This document shows, in pieces, positions 8,793 to 18,336 of a stretch of 64,000 nucleotides of DNA; position 1 is the stretch's first letter; each line of letters begins with the position of its first letter. The stretch is taken from the NCBI GenBank assembly GCA_002426015.1, contig DINS01000022.1, positions 139,315-203,314 on the forward strand. The letters are read 5' to 3'. A program made the translations under genes and the position numbers. Origin of the DNA: Flavobacteriaceae bacterium UBA5534. Its GTDB lineage: Bacteria; Bacteroidota; Bacteroidia; Flavobacteriales; Flavobacteriaceae. Below the pieces are notes generated by a model, which saw only the letters and a program-made list of their open reading frames with translations, had not been told where the DNA came from and made no database searches.

Positions 8793-10001
8793 ATGAACAA
8801 CAACACCTTATTACAAATTGCAAAGGACCATGGAAGCCCTGTTTATGTTTACGATTCTGAAACAATTACAGGTCAGTATAAACGTTTAACCTCTGCATTT
8901 AATAAGGTGAAGCATTTAAAGATTAACTATGCAGTCAAGGCATTGTCAAATATTTCTGTGCTTAAATTGTTCAACACACTGGGTTCTGGATTAGATACTG
9001 TATCGATTCAGGAAGTAAAATTAGGCTTGGCTGCTGGTTTTTTGCCAGAGCAAATCATTTACACACCTAATGGAGTTTCCTTGGAAGAGATTGAAATGGC
9101 CGCAGAACTAGGTGTGCAAATCAATATCGATAATCTTTCCATTTTAGAACAATTCGGCACTCGCCACCCAAAAACACCTGTCTGTGTTCGTATCAATCCG
9201 CATGTCATGGCTGGTGGAAATACCAATATTTCTGTCGGACATATTGATAGTAAGTTTGGTATTTCAATACATCAATTGCCTCATTTGTTCCGAATTGTAC
9301 AGAACACAAACATGAATATCAACGGAATTCACATGCACACTGGAAGTGATATTCTAGATATTGATGTGTTTTTATATGCAAGCGAAATCTTATTTGATAC
9401 TGCAACACATTTTAAAGATTTGGAATTCATCGATTTTGGTTCGGGCTTTAAAGTACCATATAAAGAAGGTGATATAGAAACCAATATTGAAGAATTAGGT
9501 AAAAAGTTGAGCAAACGCTTTAACGAATTCTGTAAAGAATACGGAAGAGATTTAACTCTTGCCTTTGAACCTGGTAAATTTTTGGTAAGTGAAGCCGGCT
9601 TCTTTTTAACTAAAGTGAATGTAGTAAAGCAAACCACGTCAACAGTTTTTGCTCAAGTAGATTCTGGATTCAATCATTTAATACGACCAATGCTGTATGG
9701 TTCTCAACATGAAATCATCAATATATCCAATCCGAAAGGAAGAGAACGCTTTTATTCGGTTGTTGGATATATCTGCGAGACCGACACATTTGCCAATAAC
9801 AGACGTATCAACGAAATCAGCGAAGGTGATATTTTAGCCTTTAAAAATGCTGGAGCCTATTGCTTTACAATGTCGAGCAATTACAACTCTCGCTATCGTC
9901 CTGCAGAAGTGTTGTGGCATAATAACGAGGCACATTTGATAAGAAAAAGGGAGACTTTTGATGATATCATGAAAAACCAAGTTGAGATTCATTTGAGTTA
10001 A
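8793..10001 (+). CDS. lysA: Diaminopimelate decarboxylase
   Basis: LysA decarboxylates meso-diaminopimelate to lysine, the last step of lysine synthesis. This is a PLP-dependent fold-type III enzyme. Lys49 in INYAVKA is the expected PLP Schiff-base residue; further motifs are GSGLDTVS, HIDSKFG, HMHTGSDI, FEPGKFLVSEAGF and the active-site-type CETDTF of the C-terminal domain. The length of 402 residues is normal. It is transcribed alone from the promoter above. Related alanine racemase/ornithine decarboxylase-like enzymes share the fold, but overall motif order favours LysA. Confidence 0.94.
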   Translation: MNNNTLLQIAKDHGSPVYVYDSETITGQYKRLTSAFNKVKHLKINYAVKALSNISVLKLFNTLGSGLDTVSIQEVKLGLAAGFLPEQIIYTPNGVSLEEIEMAAELGVQINIDNLSILEQFGTRHPKTPVCVRINPHVMAGGNTNISVGHIDSKFGISIHQLPHLFRIVQNTNMNINGIHMHTGSDILDIDVFLYASEILFDTATHFKDLEFIDFGSGFKVPYKEGDIETNIEELGKKLSKRFNEFCKEYGRDLTLAFEPGKFLVSEAGFFLTKVNVVKQTTSTVFAQVDSGFNHLIRPMLYGSQHEIINISNPKGRERFYSVVGYICETDTFANNRRINEISEGDILAFKNAGAYCFTMSSNYNSRYRPAEVLWHNNEAHLIRKRETFDDIMKNQVEIHLS

Positions 10002-10033
10002 CCTTTCAACCGTTCTGAATTATTTGAAAGGTT
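10000..10033 (+). terminator. Weak hairpin after lysA
   Basis: AACCTTTCAA (10000-10009) and TTGAAAGGTT (10024-10033) form a perfect 10-bp stem that starts at the lysA stop codon. Only a short AT-rich tract follows, so termination may be partial. Confidence 0.5.
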
Positions 10034-10104
10034 GAAATTTAAGAAACTTGCAGTATCTTTAAATCGAAGAAATTAATCTTCATTTTTGAAAACATTACCA
10101 TTTC

Positions 10105-11142
10105 ATGAAACAGATACCTGCAAAAATAATTCGCCAACTATTTGTTTTACTTCTCATTCTCTTTATGGTAAGTCTCATTTTTAGAGAGATGTTGCCATAC
10201 CTCACAGGTGTTCTTGGCGCAGTGACCATATACATTTTATTGAGAAAATGGATGTCAATTCTCGTCAATAAAAAGAGATGGAATCCTACATTGGCAGCTA
10301 TCATACTCATGCTGATGTCTTTTGTGGGTATCTTGCTTCCAATTGTTGGAATTGTCATGATGCTTGGCAACAAAGTGGGTAAAGCCGTTGAAAACAGTGA
10401 GGCAGTCATCAAGGCAGTAAAAGACCAAGTTGGAAAAGCGGAACATTATGTAGGTTTTGATATCAATTCAAAAATTGACACAGGAGCCATTACAAGCTGG
10501 GTTTCTGAAAACTTACAGAACCTCGTAGGCGGCACTTTTAATGCATTTATTGCGATAGGTTTAATGTATTTTATGTTATATTATATGTTGACCAATCGTA
10601 AAACATTTCGCGAATCTTTAAAGGGATACATTCCTATGAGTCGGGAAAACTTATCAGAAATTGGTGATGAAATCCAAGCAATGGTTCGCTCTAACGCATT
10701 GGGAATTCCATTGGTAGCATTGGCACAAGGTTTAATTGCGCTTATCGGATTTTGGATTTTTGGAGTTGAAAATCCATTTTTTTGGTTCGTAATAACAACT
10801 GTTGGCTCCATGATTCCTTTTGTTGGCACACTCATCGGATTCCTTCCGGTATTTGTCATTTCGTTGTCTTCAGGGGATAATTTCCAAGCGTGGGGAATTT
10901 TGCTTTATGGTTTGATAGTTGTTGGCTCGACCGACAATATAATCCGTTTGTATGTCTTAAAAAAACTCGATAATGTACATCCATTGGTGACGTTGATCGG
11001 TGTGATTGTTGGCGTTCCTATTTTTGGCTTTATTGGATTGATTTTCGGCCCTTTACTTATTAGCTTATTCATGGCAATGGTTAAAATCTATCGCATTGAA
11101 TATGGTAAAGATGATGACACAACTGATACAGAAAGATTATAA
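10105..11142 (+). CDS. AI-2E family transporter (UPF0118-type permease)
   Basis: The 345-residue protein has about eight membrane segments: two at the N-terminus, one near residues 75-95, a soluble amphipathic part (100-145), then paired segments to residue 335. The sequence GSMIPFVGTLIGFLP and the C-terminal GVPIFGFIGLIFGPLLISL are typical of the PF01594 family. Members include the autoinducer-2 exporter TqsA and Na+/H+ antiporters; substrate cannot be inferred here. A -7-like TATCTTTA lies about 50 bp upstream of the start. Confidence 0.9.
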   Translation: MKQIPAKIIRQLFVLLLILFMVSLIFREMLPYLTGVLGAVTIYILLRKWMSILVNKKRWNPTLAAIILMLMSFVGILLPIVGIVMMLGNKVGKAVENSEAVIKAVKDQVGKAEHYVGFDINSKIDTGAITSWVSENLQNLVGGTFNAFIAIGLMYFMLYYMLTNRKTFRESLKGYIPMSRENLSEIGDEIQAMVRSNALGIPLVALAQGLIALIGFWIFGVENPFFWFVITTVGSMIPFVGTLIGFLPVFVISLSSGDNFQAWGILLYGLIVVGSTDNIIRLYVLKKLDNVHPLVTLIGVIVGVPIFGFIGLIFGPLLISLFMAMVKIYRIEYGKDDDTTDTERL

Positions 11143-11197
11143 CCGCTAACACGATTTAACTTTTTTGTATCTTTAAACAGAGCATAAAATCAATATT

Positions 11198-11710
11198 ATG
11201 AGTGATTTAACCTGGACACAATTCACAAAAAAAATTCATATAAATACCAGTTTAGAGAAACTATATTGGTGTTGGGCAACAAAAGAGGGCATTACCACAT
11301 GGTTTTTAAAAGACGCCAAGTTTATAAGAAATGGGAACTTATTGAAAGATAGTGACTATCTATGCGCTAAAGATCAATACACTTGGTTTTGGCATAATTG
11401 GGATGGACAAGAAGAAGGCTCCATCCTAGAAGCAAATGGCAAAGATTATTTCCGATTTTCATTTGCAGGTAATTGCGAAGTCGAGATTGCCATGCAACAA
11501 CAAGAAAATGCCATTCTACTATCATTGAAGCAATCCAAAATTCCTCTGGATGAAAAAAGCAAATTGCAAATTTTTTATGGCTGTAGTAATGGCTGGACTT
11601 TTTGGCTTACAAATCTCAAAGCCTATTTAGAACACGGTATTTTACTCAACGAAACCAAGATAGATTTAAGAGGTTTTGATTTGGCAGGATACGAATTTGT
11701 AAATATGTGA
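11198..11710 (+). CDS. SRPBCC (AHSA1/START-like) domain protein
   Basis: The 170-residue cytoplasmic protein shows the AHSA1-like pattern of the SRPBCC superfamily: an opening strand FTKKIHINTSLEKLYWCWATKEGITTW-like region, an internal W-rich stretch (YTWFWHNWDG), and a final helix GWTFWLTNLKAYLEHG. These helix-grip proteins bind hydrophobic ligands or act as co-chaperones. No partner is visible. A -7-like TATCTTTA (about 11169-11176) sits before the gene. Confidence 0.85.
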   Translation: MSDLTWTQFTKKIHINTSLEKLYWCWATKEGITTWFLKDAKFIRNGNLLKDSDYLCAKDQYTWFWHNWDGQEEGSILEANGKDYFRFSFAGNCEVEIAMQQQENAILLSLKQSKIPLDEKSKLQIFYGCSNGWTFWLTNLKAYLEHGILLNETKIDLRGFDLAGYEFVNM

Positions 11711-11769
11711 GAAAAAAGTAGTATATTTAACTTTCTCCTCGAGTCTTTTAATAGCACTAACAAAGACTT

Positions 11770-13653
11770 ATGACATATAAATTAACCCTATACCTTGTAC
11801 TTTTTTGTACGACAATTGGTCTTGCCCAACAACCAGATTCTGTCAAGCTGGATTCTTTACTTGGTTGGTTAGATTCTCATATCAACATACCTCAAGATTC
11901 TTCTGTGATAGCTCTCAATTCATATAAAGCTGTTTCACTTTCCAAAAAGACTAATGATCTTAACGCTTTAGCCAAATCATATGATTATTTAGTTACTTAT
12001 CATAAAGACTACTCTAAACTCGATTCAGCCTTTTATTATATTAAAAACATAAAAAACATCTATTTAAAGCAAAAAGATGATGAGAAACTAGCCTTTGCTT
12101 ATTTACGATTAAAAGAGCTCCTCATGGTTAAAGCTGACTATGCAGAAGCCACAAAAACTATCTATCTAGCATTGGAATTATTTGAAAAAACCAAAAACCA
12201 AAGAGGAATTGCTCTTTGTTATGCAGGAATTGGTGATTTAAAATACTATGAACGGAGTTATGCAGAGGGAGTCGATTGGTGCAATAAAGCTATAGAGAAA
12301 CTCAAATCATTAAATGCTACTGAAGACTTGGCAAATACATATCGCATCAAAGCCAGCGATCAATTATTTGCTAGTATAGACCATGAGGACGCACTTGTCA
12401 CCATCAACAAGTCCATAGCATTATATAAAAGCCTTGGAGAAACAGGAATCCCGATGATGGCTTCCATCAATTGGCGCGGCAATATCTACAAATACATGGA
12501 CAGATACGATGAAGCCATAGCAGATTATCAGACAAATTTTGAGAATTCCAAAAAAATGGGTTTAGAACGCTATTTAATTCCTTCGCTAGGCAACATTGGC
12601 CATGTGTATTTGATGCAAGGAAAATATAAAGAAGCATTACCATATCATTTAGAAGCCATTGACCTTATCAAAAAAACTGGAAATGTCAGAAATTTATGGG
12701 AAAACTACATGCACGTTTCCAATATTTATGAATCTCTTGGCGATTACAAGTTGGCATTGTATTACCATCATCTATATGCTACAGCACACGAAGAGTTCAA
12801 AGACAACACCATTAGTGGTCTGGAGTCAGAAGCACAGGCAAAATATCTATCTGGGCAAAAAAATGCAACGATTTATTTTCAAGATGAAAAAATAGCTCAA
12901 CAAAAACGTACACAAACCCTTTACATAGTTTTGGCTGGTCTATTGGCCTTTATTTTATTTGGACTCCTCTATTATTACAGAAAACGCAAAATAAAAAATC
13001 AAGAATTGCAAGCCTTAAATTTGCAATTGGATACAAAAAACAAGCAAAACGAACTTCTTTTAAAAGAAATCCACCATCGTGTCAAAAACAACCTTGAACT
13101 TGTAAAGAGCCTGCTCGCATTACAATCGGCCCAATTGGAAGAATCAGCCACCAAAGATGCTATGATTGCAAGCCAAAATCGTGTACAATCGATGGGTATT
13201 ATCCACCAAAAATTATATCAAGGTGAAAATCTAGGCCATATAGAAATGAAAGATTATTTCTTGAATCTAGGCGAAGGAATCTTGGACACATTTAATGCAG
13301 ATGACAAAGTAAAAATAGAATGCGCCATGGACAATTTGGAGCTGGATGTAGATACTGCGGTTCCAATTGGATTGATTGTCAATGAGCTTTTGACCAACGC
13401 ACTTAAATACGCATTCCCTAATGACGGAAAAGGCAATATTTTAATAAGTTTATCACAATCCACACCAGAAACATTAACCTTAAAAGTAGCAGATAATGGT
13501 GTTGGAAAAGTAGTAGGTTTGGCACCAAAAGGCACAGGTTTTGGCTCACAATTAATTCAGTTATTGACACAACAACTCAACGGCAAAATGATTGAAGATC
13601 ATGTTGGTGGAACATCAGTGGTATTTCAATTTAAAACCAAAACGGCAGCATAA
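11770..13653 (+). CDS. TPR sensor histidine kinase (HisKA_2 type)
   Basis: The 627-residue protein has a signal peptide (to about residue 20, GLAQ), a periplasmic tetratricopeptide array (about 60-350, with repeats such as AYAEGVDWCNKAIEKL and YKEALPYHLEAIDLI), one membrane helix (about 384-404), a short coiled coil, then a HisKA_2 dimerisation domain with EIHHRVKNNLELVKSLLALQ (His435 or His436 as phosphoacceptor) and a HATPase domain (NELLTNALKYAF, DNGVGK, GTGFGSQLIQLL). It would sense a periplasmic or membrane signal. The LytTR response regulator starts 2 bp after the stop and is the obvious partner. Confidence 0.93.
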   Translation: MTYKLTLYLVLFCTTIGLAQQPDSVKLDSLLGWLDSHINIPQDSSVIALNSYKAVSLSKKTNDLNALAKSYDYLVTYHKDYSKLDSAFYYIKNIKNIYLKQKDDEKLAFAYLRLKELLMVKADYAEATKTIYLALELFEKTKNQRGIALCYAGIGDLKYYERSYAEGVDWCNKAIEKLKSLNATEDLANTYRIKASDQLFASIDHEDALVTINKSIALYKSLGETGIPMMASINWRGNIYKYMDRYDEAIADYQTNFENSKKMGLERYLIPSLGNIGHVYLMQGKYKEALPYHLEAIDLIKKTGNVRNLWENYMHVSNIYESLGDYKLALYYHHLYATAHEEFKDNTISGLESEAQAKYLSGQKNATIYFQDEKIAQQKRTQTLYIVLAGLLAFILFGLLYYYRKRKIKNQELQALNLQLDTKNKQNELLLKEIHHRVKNNLELVKSLLALQSAQLEESATKDAMIASQNRVQSMGIIHQKLYQGENLGHIEMKDYFLNLGEGILDTFNADDKVKIECAMDNLELDVDTAVPIGLIVNELLTNALKYAFPNDGKGNILISLSQSTPETLTLKVADNGVGKVVGLAPKGTGFGSQLIQLLTQQLNGKMIEDHVGGTSVVFQFKTKTAA

Positions 13654-13655
13654 TT

Positions 13656-14399
13656 ATGGACAAACCAATAAAAATATTAATTGTTGAAGATGAGATGATT
13701 ATTGCTGCAAACATCTCTTTGCAGTTATCTACACTTGGGTATGATGTGACTGGAATTGTACCTCGTGGAGAGGAGGCCTTATTACATATCAGACAAAACC
13801 AACCAGACATTGTATTGTTAGACATACAACTTAAAGGTAAGCTAGATGGCATAGAAACTGCCCAAGTAATGCAAATAGATTATGACATCCCTATTATCTA
13901 CCTCACTGCAAATGCTGATGATGATAATTTCAACAGGGCAAAATCAACACATCCTTATGCGTTTATTTCAAAACCTTTCAAAAAACTAGACTTACAGCGT
14001 GCCATCGAATTGACGGTCACTCAATTTCAATCAGAAACACATATTGAGCCAACATCAAGTGGAAATCCTATTTCGCCATTTATTTTAAGCGATTGTATTT
14101 TTGTTCGCCATCATGAAAAGATGGTAAAAGTTGATATTAAAGATATTTTATATATCGAAGCCGAGCGCAATTACTGCCGTATTCATTCTAAAGACAAGGA
14201 ATATTTATTGGTGATGACCTTAAAAGACATGGACGAAAAATTACCTCAACAACATTTTATAAGGGTTCATCGCTCATTCATAGTCAATCTTTCCCAAATT
14301 GATGAAGTTGCTACCAGTCACATTGTAATCGATAAAAAAGCCATTCCTGTGAGTAAAACCTTAAAAGAGGAATTACTCAATAGGCTGCAAACCATATAG
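13656..14399 (+). CDS. LytTR-type response regulator
   Basis: The receiver domain (1-120) has the acidic pair Glu11/Asp12, phosphoacceptor Asp56 (VLLDIQL), Thr84 and Lys106 (FISKPF). The C-terminal LytTR DNA-binding domain (about 145-245) contains DILYIEAERNYCRIH and FIRVHRSFIVNL. It is encoded 2 bp behind the HisKA_2 kinase, with which it forms a two-component system. LytTR proteins bind direct repeats about two helical turns apart; TTC-containing repeats with about that spacing lie just downstream (14428-14475), before the next gene. Confidence 0.95.
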   Translation: MDKPIKILIVEDEMIIAANISLQLSTLGYDVTGIVPRGEEALLHIRQNQPDIVLLDIQLKGKLDGIETAQVMQIDYDIPIIYLTANADDDNFNRAKSTHPYAFISKPFKKLDLQRAIELTVTQFQSETHIEPTSSGNPISPFILSDCIFVRHHEKMVKVDIKDILYIEAERNYCRIHSKDKEYLLVMTLKDMDEKLPQQHFIRVHRSFIVNLSQIDEVATSHIVIDKKAIPVSKTLKEELLNRLQTI

Positions 14400-14427
14400 T
14401 AATAAAACCCATTTTTACTTAAATACT

Positions 14428-14479
14428 TTCCGGTAAATAAAGTGATGCCTTCGGACAAGATTTTTAGAGCTTCGTCCTT
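14428..14479. promoter_or_regulatory. Possible LytTR-type direct repeats before the 14571 gene
   Basis: TTCCGGTAA starts at 14428, TTCGGACAA at 14450 (22 bp later) and TTCGTCCTT at 14471 (21 bp later). The spacing of two helical turns suits LytTR regulators, and one is encoded immediately upstream. No clear TAnnTTTG box follows, so this remains tentative. Confidence 0.35.
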
Positions 14480-14570
14480 AATCGATTTGTTTTGGTTATG
14501 ATTATCAGTTATTTAGACTGTGAATCAATTATGATTCTATAAAATATTAACCATTTAAAAGCTATTAACT

Positions 14571-15332
14571 ATGAAGACTTTAAAAACAACCAGCCTTTTA
14601 GCAATTATATTGCTATTAACCCCAATTCTTTCAATTTCACAAGATAACCAAGCATTTTGGGTACATGCAGACAAAGTAAAACCATCTAAACAGGCAGACT
14701 ATGAAAAAGTATCTAAGGAATTTATTGAAGCCTGTAAGAAATATGACATTAAAAATTATGATTGGGCAGCAGCTCGAATAGACGACGGAACGTATTTGAA
14801 CATCTCACCAATTACCAACATGGCTGACCTAGACAAAAACTCTCTTGCTCCTTTGGTGGAAAAAATGGGAGAAGAAAAATTTAGAGCTCTTTTCAGCCGA
14901 TTCAATGAATGTTATGACCAGCATGGCAGCTATATCGTACACTTGATCAATGATCTTTCCTATATGCCTAATGGTTTGACACCCAATACTCCAGGTCAAG
15001 ATTATCGCAAATGGCATTTTCTTTATGTAACGCCAAGCAATGCACCATTATTAGGTGCAAAAATCAAAGAAATAAAAGAGCTTTATGCAAAAAAAGGTGC
15101 TAAAGAATATTTTAGAATTTACCGTAGTGGATTTGGAATTATGGGTGACTATTTCCTTGCTACGATATCAGCAAAAGATGAACAATCTTATGCCAAAACT
15201 TCTGACGAAACTGAAGCGCTTTTGGGTGACGAAGGCAAGAAGTTATTTGCCGAAATGTTTGAGTTGCTTGATAAATATGAAGTAAAGTCAGGAAATATGC
15301 GTCCAGATTTAGGATATACAGCAAAACAATAA
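14571..15332 (+). CDS. Exported NIPSNAP/ABM-like protein of unknown function
   Basis: The 253-residue protein has a signal peptide ending near SISQ. The mature part looks like two ferredoxin-like alpha+beta halves (about 25-130 and 140-245), each beginning with a strand like FWVHADKVKP or KWHFLYVTPS; this is the layout of dimeric alpha-beta barrel (NIPSNAP-like) proteins. The assignment is by fold impression only. It is the first gene after the kinase/LytTR pair, carries its own terminator and could be a target of that system. Confidence 0.75.
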   Translation: MKTLKTTSLLAIILLLTPILSISQDNQAFWVHADKVKPSKQADYEKVSKEFIEACKKYDIKNYDWAAARIDDGTYLNISPITNMADLDKNSLAPLVEKMGEEKFRALFSRFNECYDQHGSYIVHLINDLSYMPNGLTPNTPGQDYRKWHFLYVTPSNAPLLGAKIKEIKELYAKKGAKEYFRIYRSGFGIMGDYFLATISAKDEQSYAKTSDETEALLGDEGKKLFAEMFELLDKYEVKSGNMRPDLGYTAKQ

Positions 15333-15343
15333 CCAACCAAAAT

Positions 15344-15377
15344 AAAACCTACTGTAATCATTGAGTAGGTTTTTTTT
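15344..15377 (+). terminator. Terminator after the 14571 gene
   Basis: AACCTACT (15346-15353) pairs with AGTAGGTT (15364-15371), extended by A/T pairs, and is followed by seven Ts. It ends 16 bp before the next ATG, so the next gene may depend on readthrough. Confidence 0.85.
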
Positions 15378-15393
15378 ATTAAAATCAAATATT

Positions 15394-16311
15394 ATGAAAA
15401 AACTATTTTTAATGGGGCTTGCAATAGCCCTTTTCACAGCTTGCAACCAACAAGACAAAAACTACACGCATGAGTCGCCTGAAATTGAAACCGTTAAAAA
15501 GGCCATAGAAAATTACAATAACAAAAATTATGATGCCAGCATCTATGCAGACACCTCCAAAACGTTCTTTAATTCATCTAAAGAATTCATGTCTCCATCA
15601 GAAACAATAGAATATCACAAAGCCAATGATGCCCTTTACTCTAGTCGAGGGTTTACAGATGAAGACCCACAGTATGAAATGGCAGTTACAAAAAAAGGAG
15701 AAACGTGGGTAAACGGCTGGTTTGAATGGAAAGGAACACTTGCTGGAAATAATAAGGAATATACCATCCCTATTCATTTGACCTATAGGTTTCATGATGG
15801 TAAGATCGTTAGAGAAGTCGGTTTTTGGGATCCAACAGAGATTGTTTTAGCGCTACAAGAGATTGAAGCAGAAAAGAACATGTCAGCTGATGAAAAAACG
15901 ACAAAATCGTTAATAGACACTTGTGTAAAAGCTTGGAATGACAATGACAAAACCCTGATGGCTTCAATAATGACAAACGATTTTGTGAGAACAGAAAACG
16001 GAACTGTCATTGCAAAAAGCGCAGCTGAATATGGCACTAATTTAATGGATGTGTTTCATGGTTCCTTCCCAGATTTTCAAGTAATCTTAAATGATTACAA
16101 AATTGTTGGAAATACTATTCATATCGATTGGACATGTAAGGGTACAAACACAAAGCCTTTTCAAGGAAATGCTCCGACCAATAAAGCAATCACAACGCAT
16201 GGACATAGTATCTGGACCGTAACTAACGGTAAATTGTCCAGAGAAGATGCTTTTTATGACAATCTAACACTTTATAACCAATTAGGTTATACTATGCCAA
16301 CACCAAAATAA
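15394..16311 (+). CDS. Lipoprotein with two NTF2/SnoaL-like domains
   Basis: The start is the ATG at 15394; a longer TTG-started reading would lie in the terminator. The 305-residue protein has a lipoprotein signal with lipobox FTAC (Cys at about residue 17). Two NTF2-like halves follow: about 25-150 (WVNGWFEWKG, IHLTYRFHDGKIVREVGFWD) and 160-300 (IDTCVKAWNDND, GTNLMDVFHGSFPDFQV, HGHSIWTVTNGKL), the latter resembling SnoaL-like ester cyclases. NTF2 folds bind small molecules or act as non-enzymatic pockets. Two more genes with this fold lie at 18337 and 19227. Confidence 0.85.
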   Translation: MKKLFLMGLAIALFTACNQQDKNYTHESPEIETVKKAIENYNNKNYDASIYADTSKTFFNSSKEFMSPSETIEYHKANDALYSSRGFTDEDPQYEMAVTKKGETWVNGWFEWKGTLAGNNKEYTIPIHLTYRFHDGKIVREVGFWDPTEIVLALQEIEAEKNMSADEKTTKSLIDTCVKAWNDNDKTLMASIMTNDFVRTENGTVIAKSAAEYGTNLMDVFHGSFPDFQVILNDYKIVGNTIHIDWTCKGTNTKPFQGNAPTNKAITTHGHSIWTVTNGKLSREDAFYDNLTLYNQLGYTMPTPK

Positions 16312-16326
16312 ACAAGAGCAAATAAA

Positions 16327-16431
16327 AAACAGACAGATTTTTTGTGGAGAGAAATTTGGCAATGGTTAATACGAGATTTTTAACTGTTAAAAACAACCAA
16401 TCAACCATTAACTATTGCCTTCTGTCTGTTT
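16327..16431. repeat. Long imperfect inverted repeat in the 16311-16514 gap
   Basis: Outer arms AAACAGACAGA (16327-16337) and TCTGTCTGTTT (16421-16431) are perfect complements. Inner arms GGCAATGGTTAAT (16358-16370) and ATTAACTATTGCC (16407-16419) pair with one G-U. A central palindrome TTTTTAAC-T-GTTAAAAA spans 16377-16393. The whole could fold into one long hairpin with a 20-nt bulge on the left. It starts 16 bp after a stop codon. It may be a miniature mobile element relic or a structured 3' region. Confidence 0.6.
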
Positions 16432-16513
16432 ATATTAACAAGTAGCAAAAAAACAAATTCCCTTGCCAGTCTGCCAACAAACAGGTTCAATGGAATGAAA
16501 AAAATATTTTTCG

Positions 16514-17452
16514 ATGAGAAAAGCAGGCATTATAGGAGGTTCTGGTTTTATAGGAAGCCATATAACCCAACAATTTTTGGAAAATGGTTTTGAGGTCAAA
16601 GTCTCAACGACAGACATTTCAAAACAAGAAAAGTATGAGCATTTGATGGAATTAAAACATGCAGATCATTTGTACATCAGTGAACTCAATGTAGAGAACA
16701 AATCGCAATTAAAAGAGTTTGTAAAGGATTGTGACATCGTCGTTCATGGAGGCACACCCTTTCAACTTGATTTTAAAGACGCAAAGTCAGAATTATTTGA
16801 TCCAACGATTAAAGGCACCGAGAACTTTCTTCAAGTCATTAGCGAAACTCCAACGGTTGAAAAAGTAGTATTGATTGCTTCTGTAGCAGCCTGGAATACT
16901 AATTTTCCTCTACCAGCAGATGGCAAATTACCATCTGATACGTATAGCGAAACAGACTCCCCTTTTATGAGTGACGAAAGTCATCCATATGCACAAGCAA
17001 AATTTATTGCCAACCAAACAATAAATGATTTTATTGATAAACATCCTAACCTCGATTTTGAAATCACAAGTGTTTCTCCAGTAATGGTAATGGGAAACTC
17101 GTTATCAAATAGAGAAGATTCAACCTCAACAGGACTACAATTTTTGTTTAAAAACAAAATGGCTCCCAACCCATTTATCCAAATGTTTTATGATAATGAT
17201 GTTGACTTTGCAATTGTCAATGTCAAAGATGTTGCCGAAGGTGTTTACAAAGCAGCAACCATTTCTGGCTTACATGGTAAGAATTATTTATTGAGCAGTG
17301 AAACCTATCCTGTTTCTGATGTATCGTTGATGCTGAACAATCAAGACCCTAAACATCAAGCCAAAAAAATCTATCAAAATCAAATGGCAGAACGCGAATT
17401 GGGATTGATGTTTCAATCGGTAAAAAAGACATTGAGCCAATGCTTTAATTAA
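16514..17452 (+). CDS. NAD-dependent epimerase/dehydratase (extended SDR)
   Basis: The 312-residue protein opens with the dinucleotide-binding glycine motif GGSGFIGS (8-15). An SDR catalytic YxxxK is present in HPYAQAKF, preceded by a Ser-rich IASVAAW strand. The overall pattern (HGGTPFQLDFKDA, PTIKGTENFLQV) is like dihydroflavonol-4-reductase-type extended SDRs. The substrate is unknown. It lies after a large inverted repeat and before a TerB-like gene. Confidence 0.88.
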   Translation: MRKAGIIGGSGFIGSHITQQFLENGFEVKVSTTDISKQEKYEHLMELKHADHLYISELNVENKSQLKEFVKDCDIVVHGGTPFQLDFKDAKSELFDPTIKGTENFLQVISETPTVEKVVLIASVAAWNTNFPLPADGKLPSDTYSETDSPFMSDESHPYAQAKFIANQTINDFIDKHPNLDFEITSVSPVMVMGNSLSNREDSTSTGLQFLFKNKMAPNPFIQMFYDNDVDFAIVNVKDVAEGVYKAATISGLHGKNYLLSSETYPVSDVSLMLNNQDPKHQAKKIYQNQMAERELGLMFQSVKKTLSQCFN

Positions 17453-17495
17453 ATGTCGTTTTCAGAAAAAAACCAACCAATCAAAATTAAAAATC

Positions 17496-17831
17496 ATGAA
17501 AAACGAACTGCCACACTGGACAAAAGAAGAATTAAAAGTGTATATCCTCTTGTTATGTGCAAATGCAGATAATGAGATAACCCAAGAAGAATTGACAGTT
17601 ATAAAATCTAAAACTGACCATTCAACCTTTGAAAGGTTATACAAGGAGTTTTGTGAAGATAATGAGGATACAAATTTCGAAAAAATTGAATATACGATAG
17701 GACATCAAGAGTATTCACCTCATGAACTTAGCGAACTCAAAAGAGAAACCCTAGAAGTCTTTGATTCAGATCACAAATTTCAACAGCGGGAGCGCTATTT
17801 AGACAAAGTACTTGATAATATTCTGTATTAA
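17496..17831 (+). CDS. Small TerB-like protein
   Basis: The 111-residue protein contains the TerB-like core VYILLLCANADNEITQEELT, where acidic residues follow a helix in an EF-hand-like turn, and a second half ending with LDKVLDNILY. It is shorter than the TerB-like protein next to uvrB. No signal peptide is present. Function is unknown. Confidence 0.75.
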   Translation: MKNELPHWTKEELKVYILLLCANADNEITQEELTVIKSKTDHSTFERLYKEFCEDNEDTNFEKIEYTIGHQEYSPHELSELKRETLEVFDSDHKFQQRERYLDKVLDNILY

Positions 17832-17863
17832 ATTACAAATTAAGATATCTAAAATAAAAAATC

Positions 17864-18316
17864 ATGCAAACAATTAGACGCTATATCCTCTTCACCTCTA
17901 TAATCATGGTGGTTATAACAAGTTTTGGACAATCTAAAACGCCAAACCAACAATTTACTTACAAAAGCGGAGATCCAACAAGTTGGCCTGCGGTATTTGA
18001 TGCCATATTAGCAGCACCAAAAAACCACAAAATTTTATTGGAAAACGAAAAAACAAGAGTCTTGGAAGTGACCTTGCTCCCAGGAGAAACCGAAAACCTT
18101 CATCACCATCGCTGGCCAAGTGTGCTATATATACAAGAAGCTGGTGACTTTGTGGATTATGATGAGGAAGGCAATGTCATTTTCGATTCACGAACACTAA
18201 CAGAACCGTTAAAATTCCCGCTGACTATGTATAAAGATTCTGAAGCACCACATTATGTGGTCAACTTGAGCAAAACAAAACCTATTAGATTGATTCGGGT
18301 TGAAATGAAACAATAA
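17864..18316 (+). CDS. Exported cupin-like protein
   Basis: The 150-residue protein has a signal peptide (to about residue 23, SFGQ). The rest follows a small beta-barrel pattern with ENEKTRVLEVTLLPGETENLHHHRWPSVLYI, in which the HHHR segment resembles the metal-binding histidines of cupins, and a last strand RLIRVEMK. A periplasmic cupin could bind a metal or small acid. It sits 20 bp before an NTF2-like gene and probably shares its transcript. Confidence 0.8.
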   Translation: MQTIRRYILFTSIIMVVITSFGQSKTPNQQFTYKSGDPTSWPAVFDAILAAPKNHKILLENEKTRVLEVTLLPGETENLHHHRWPSVLYIQEAGDFVDYDEEGNVIFDSRTLTEPLKFPLTMYKDSEAPHYVVNLSKTKPIRLIRVEMKQ

Positions 18317-18336
18317 ACCAAATAAACTTTTACAAA

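Noticed and set aside
15361..15393. Upstream TTG start for the lipoprotein gene at 15394
   Set aside because: It lies in the terminator of the gene before and would add 11 residues in front of a good lipoprotein signal.
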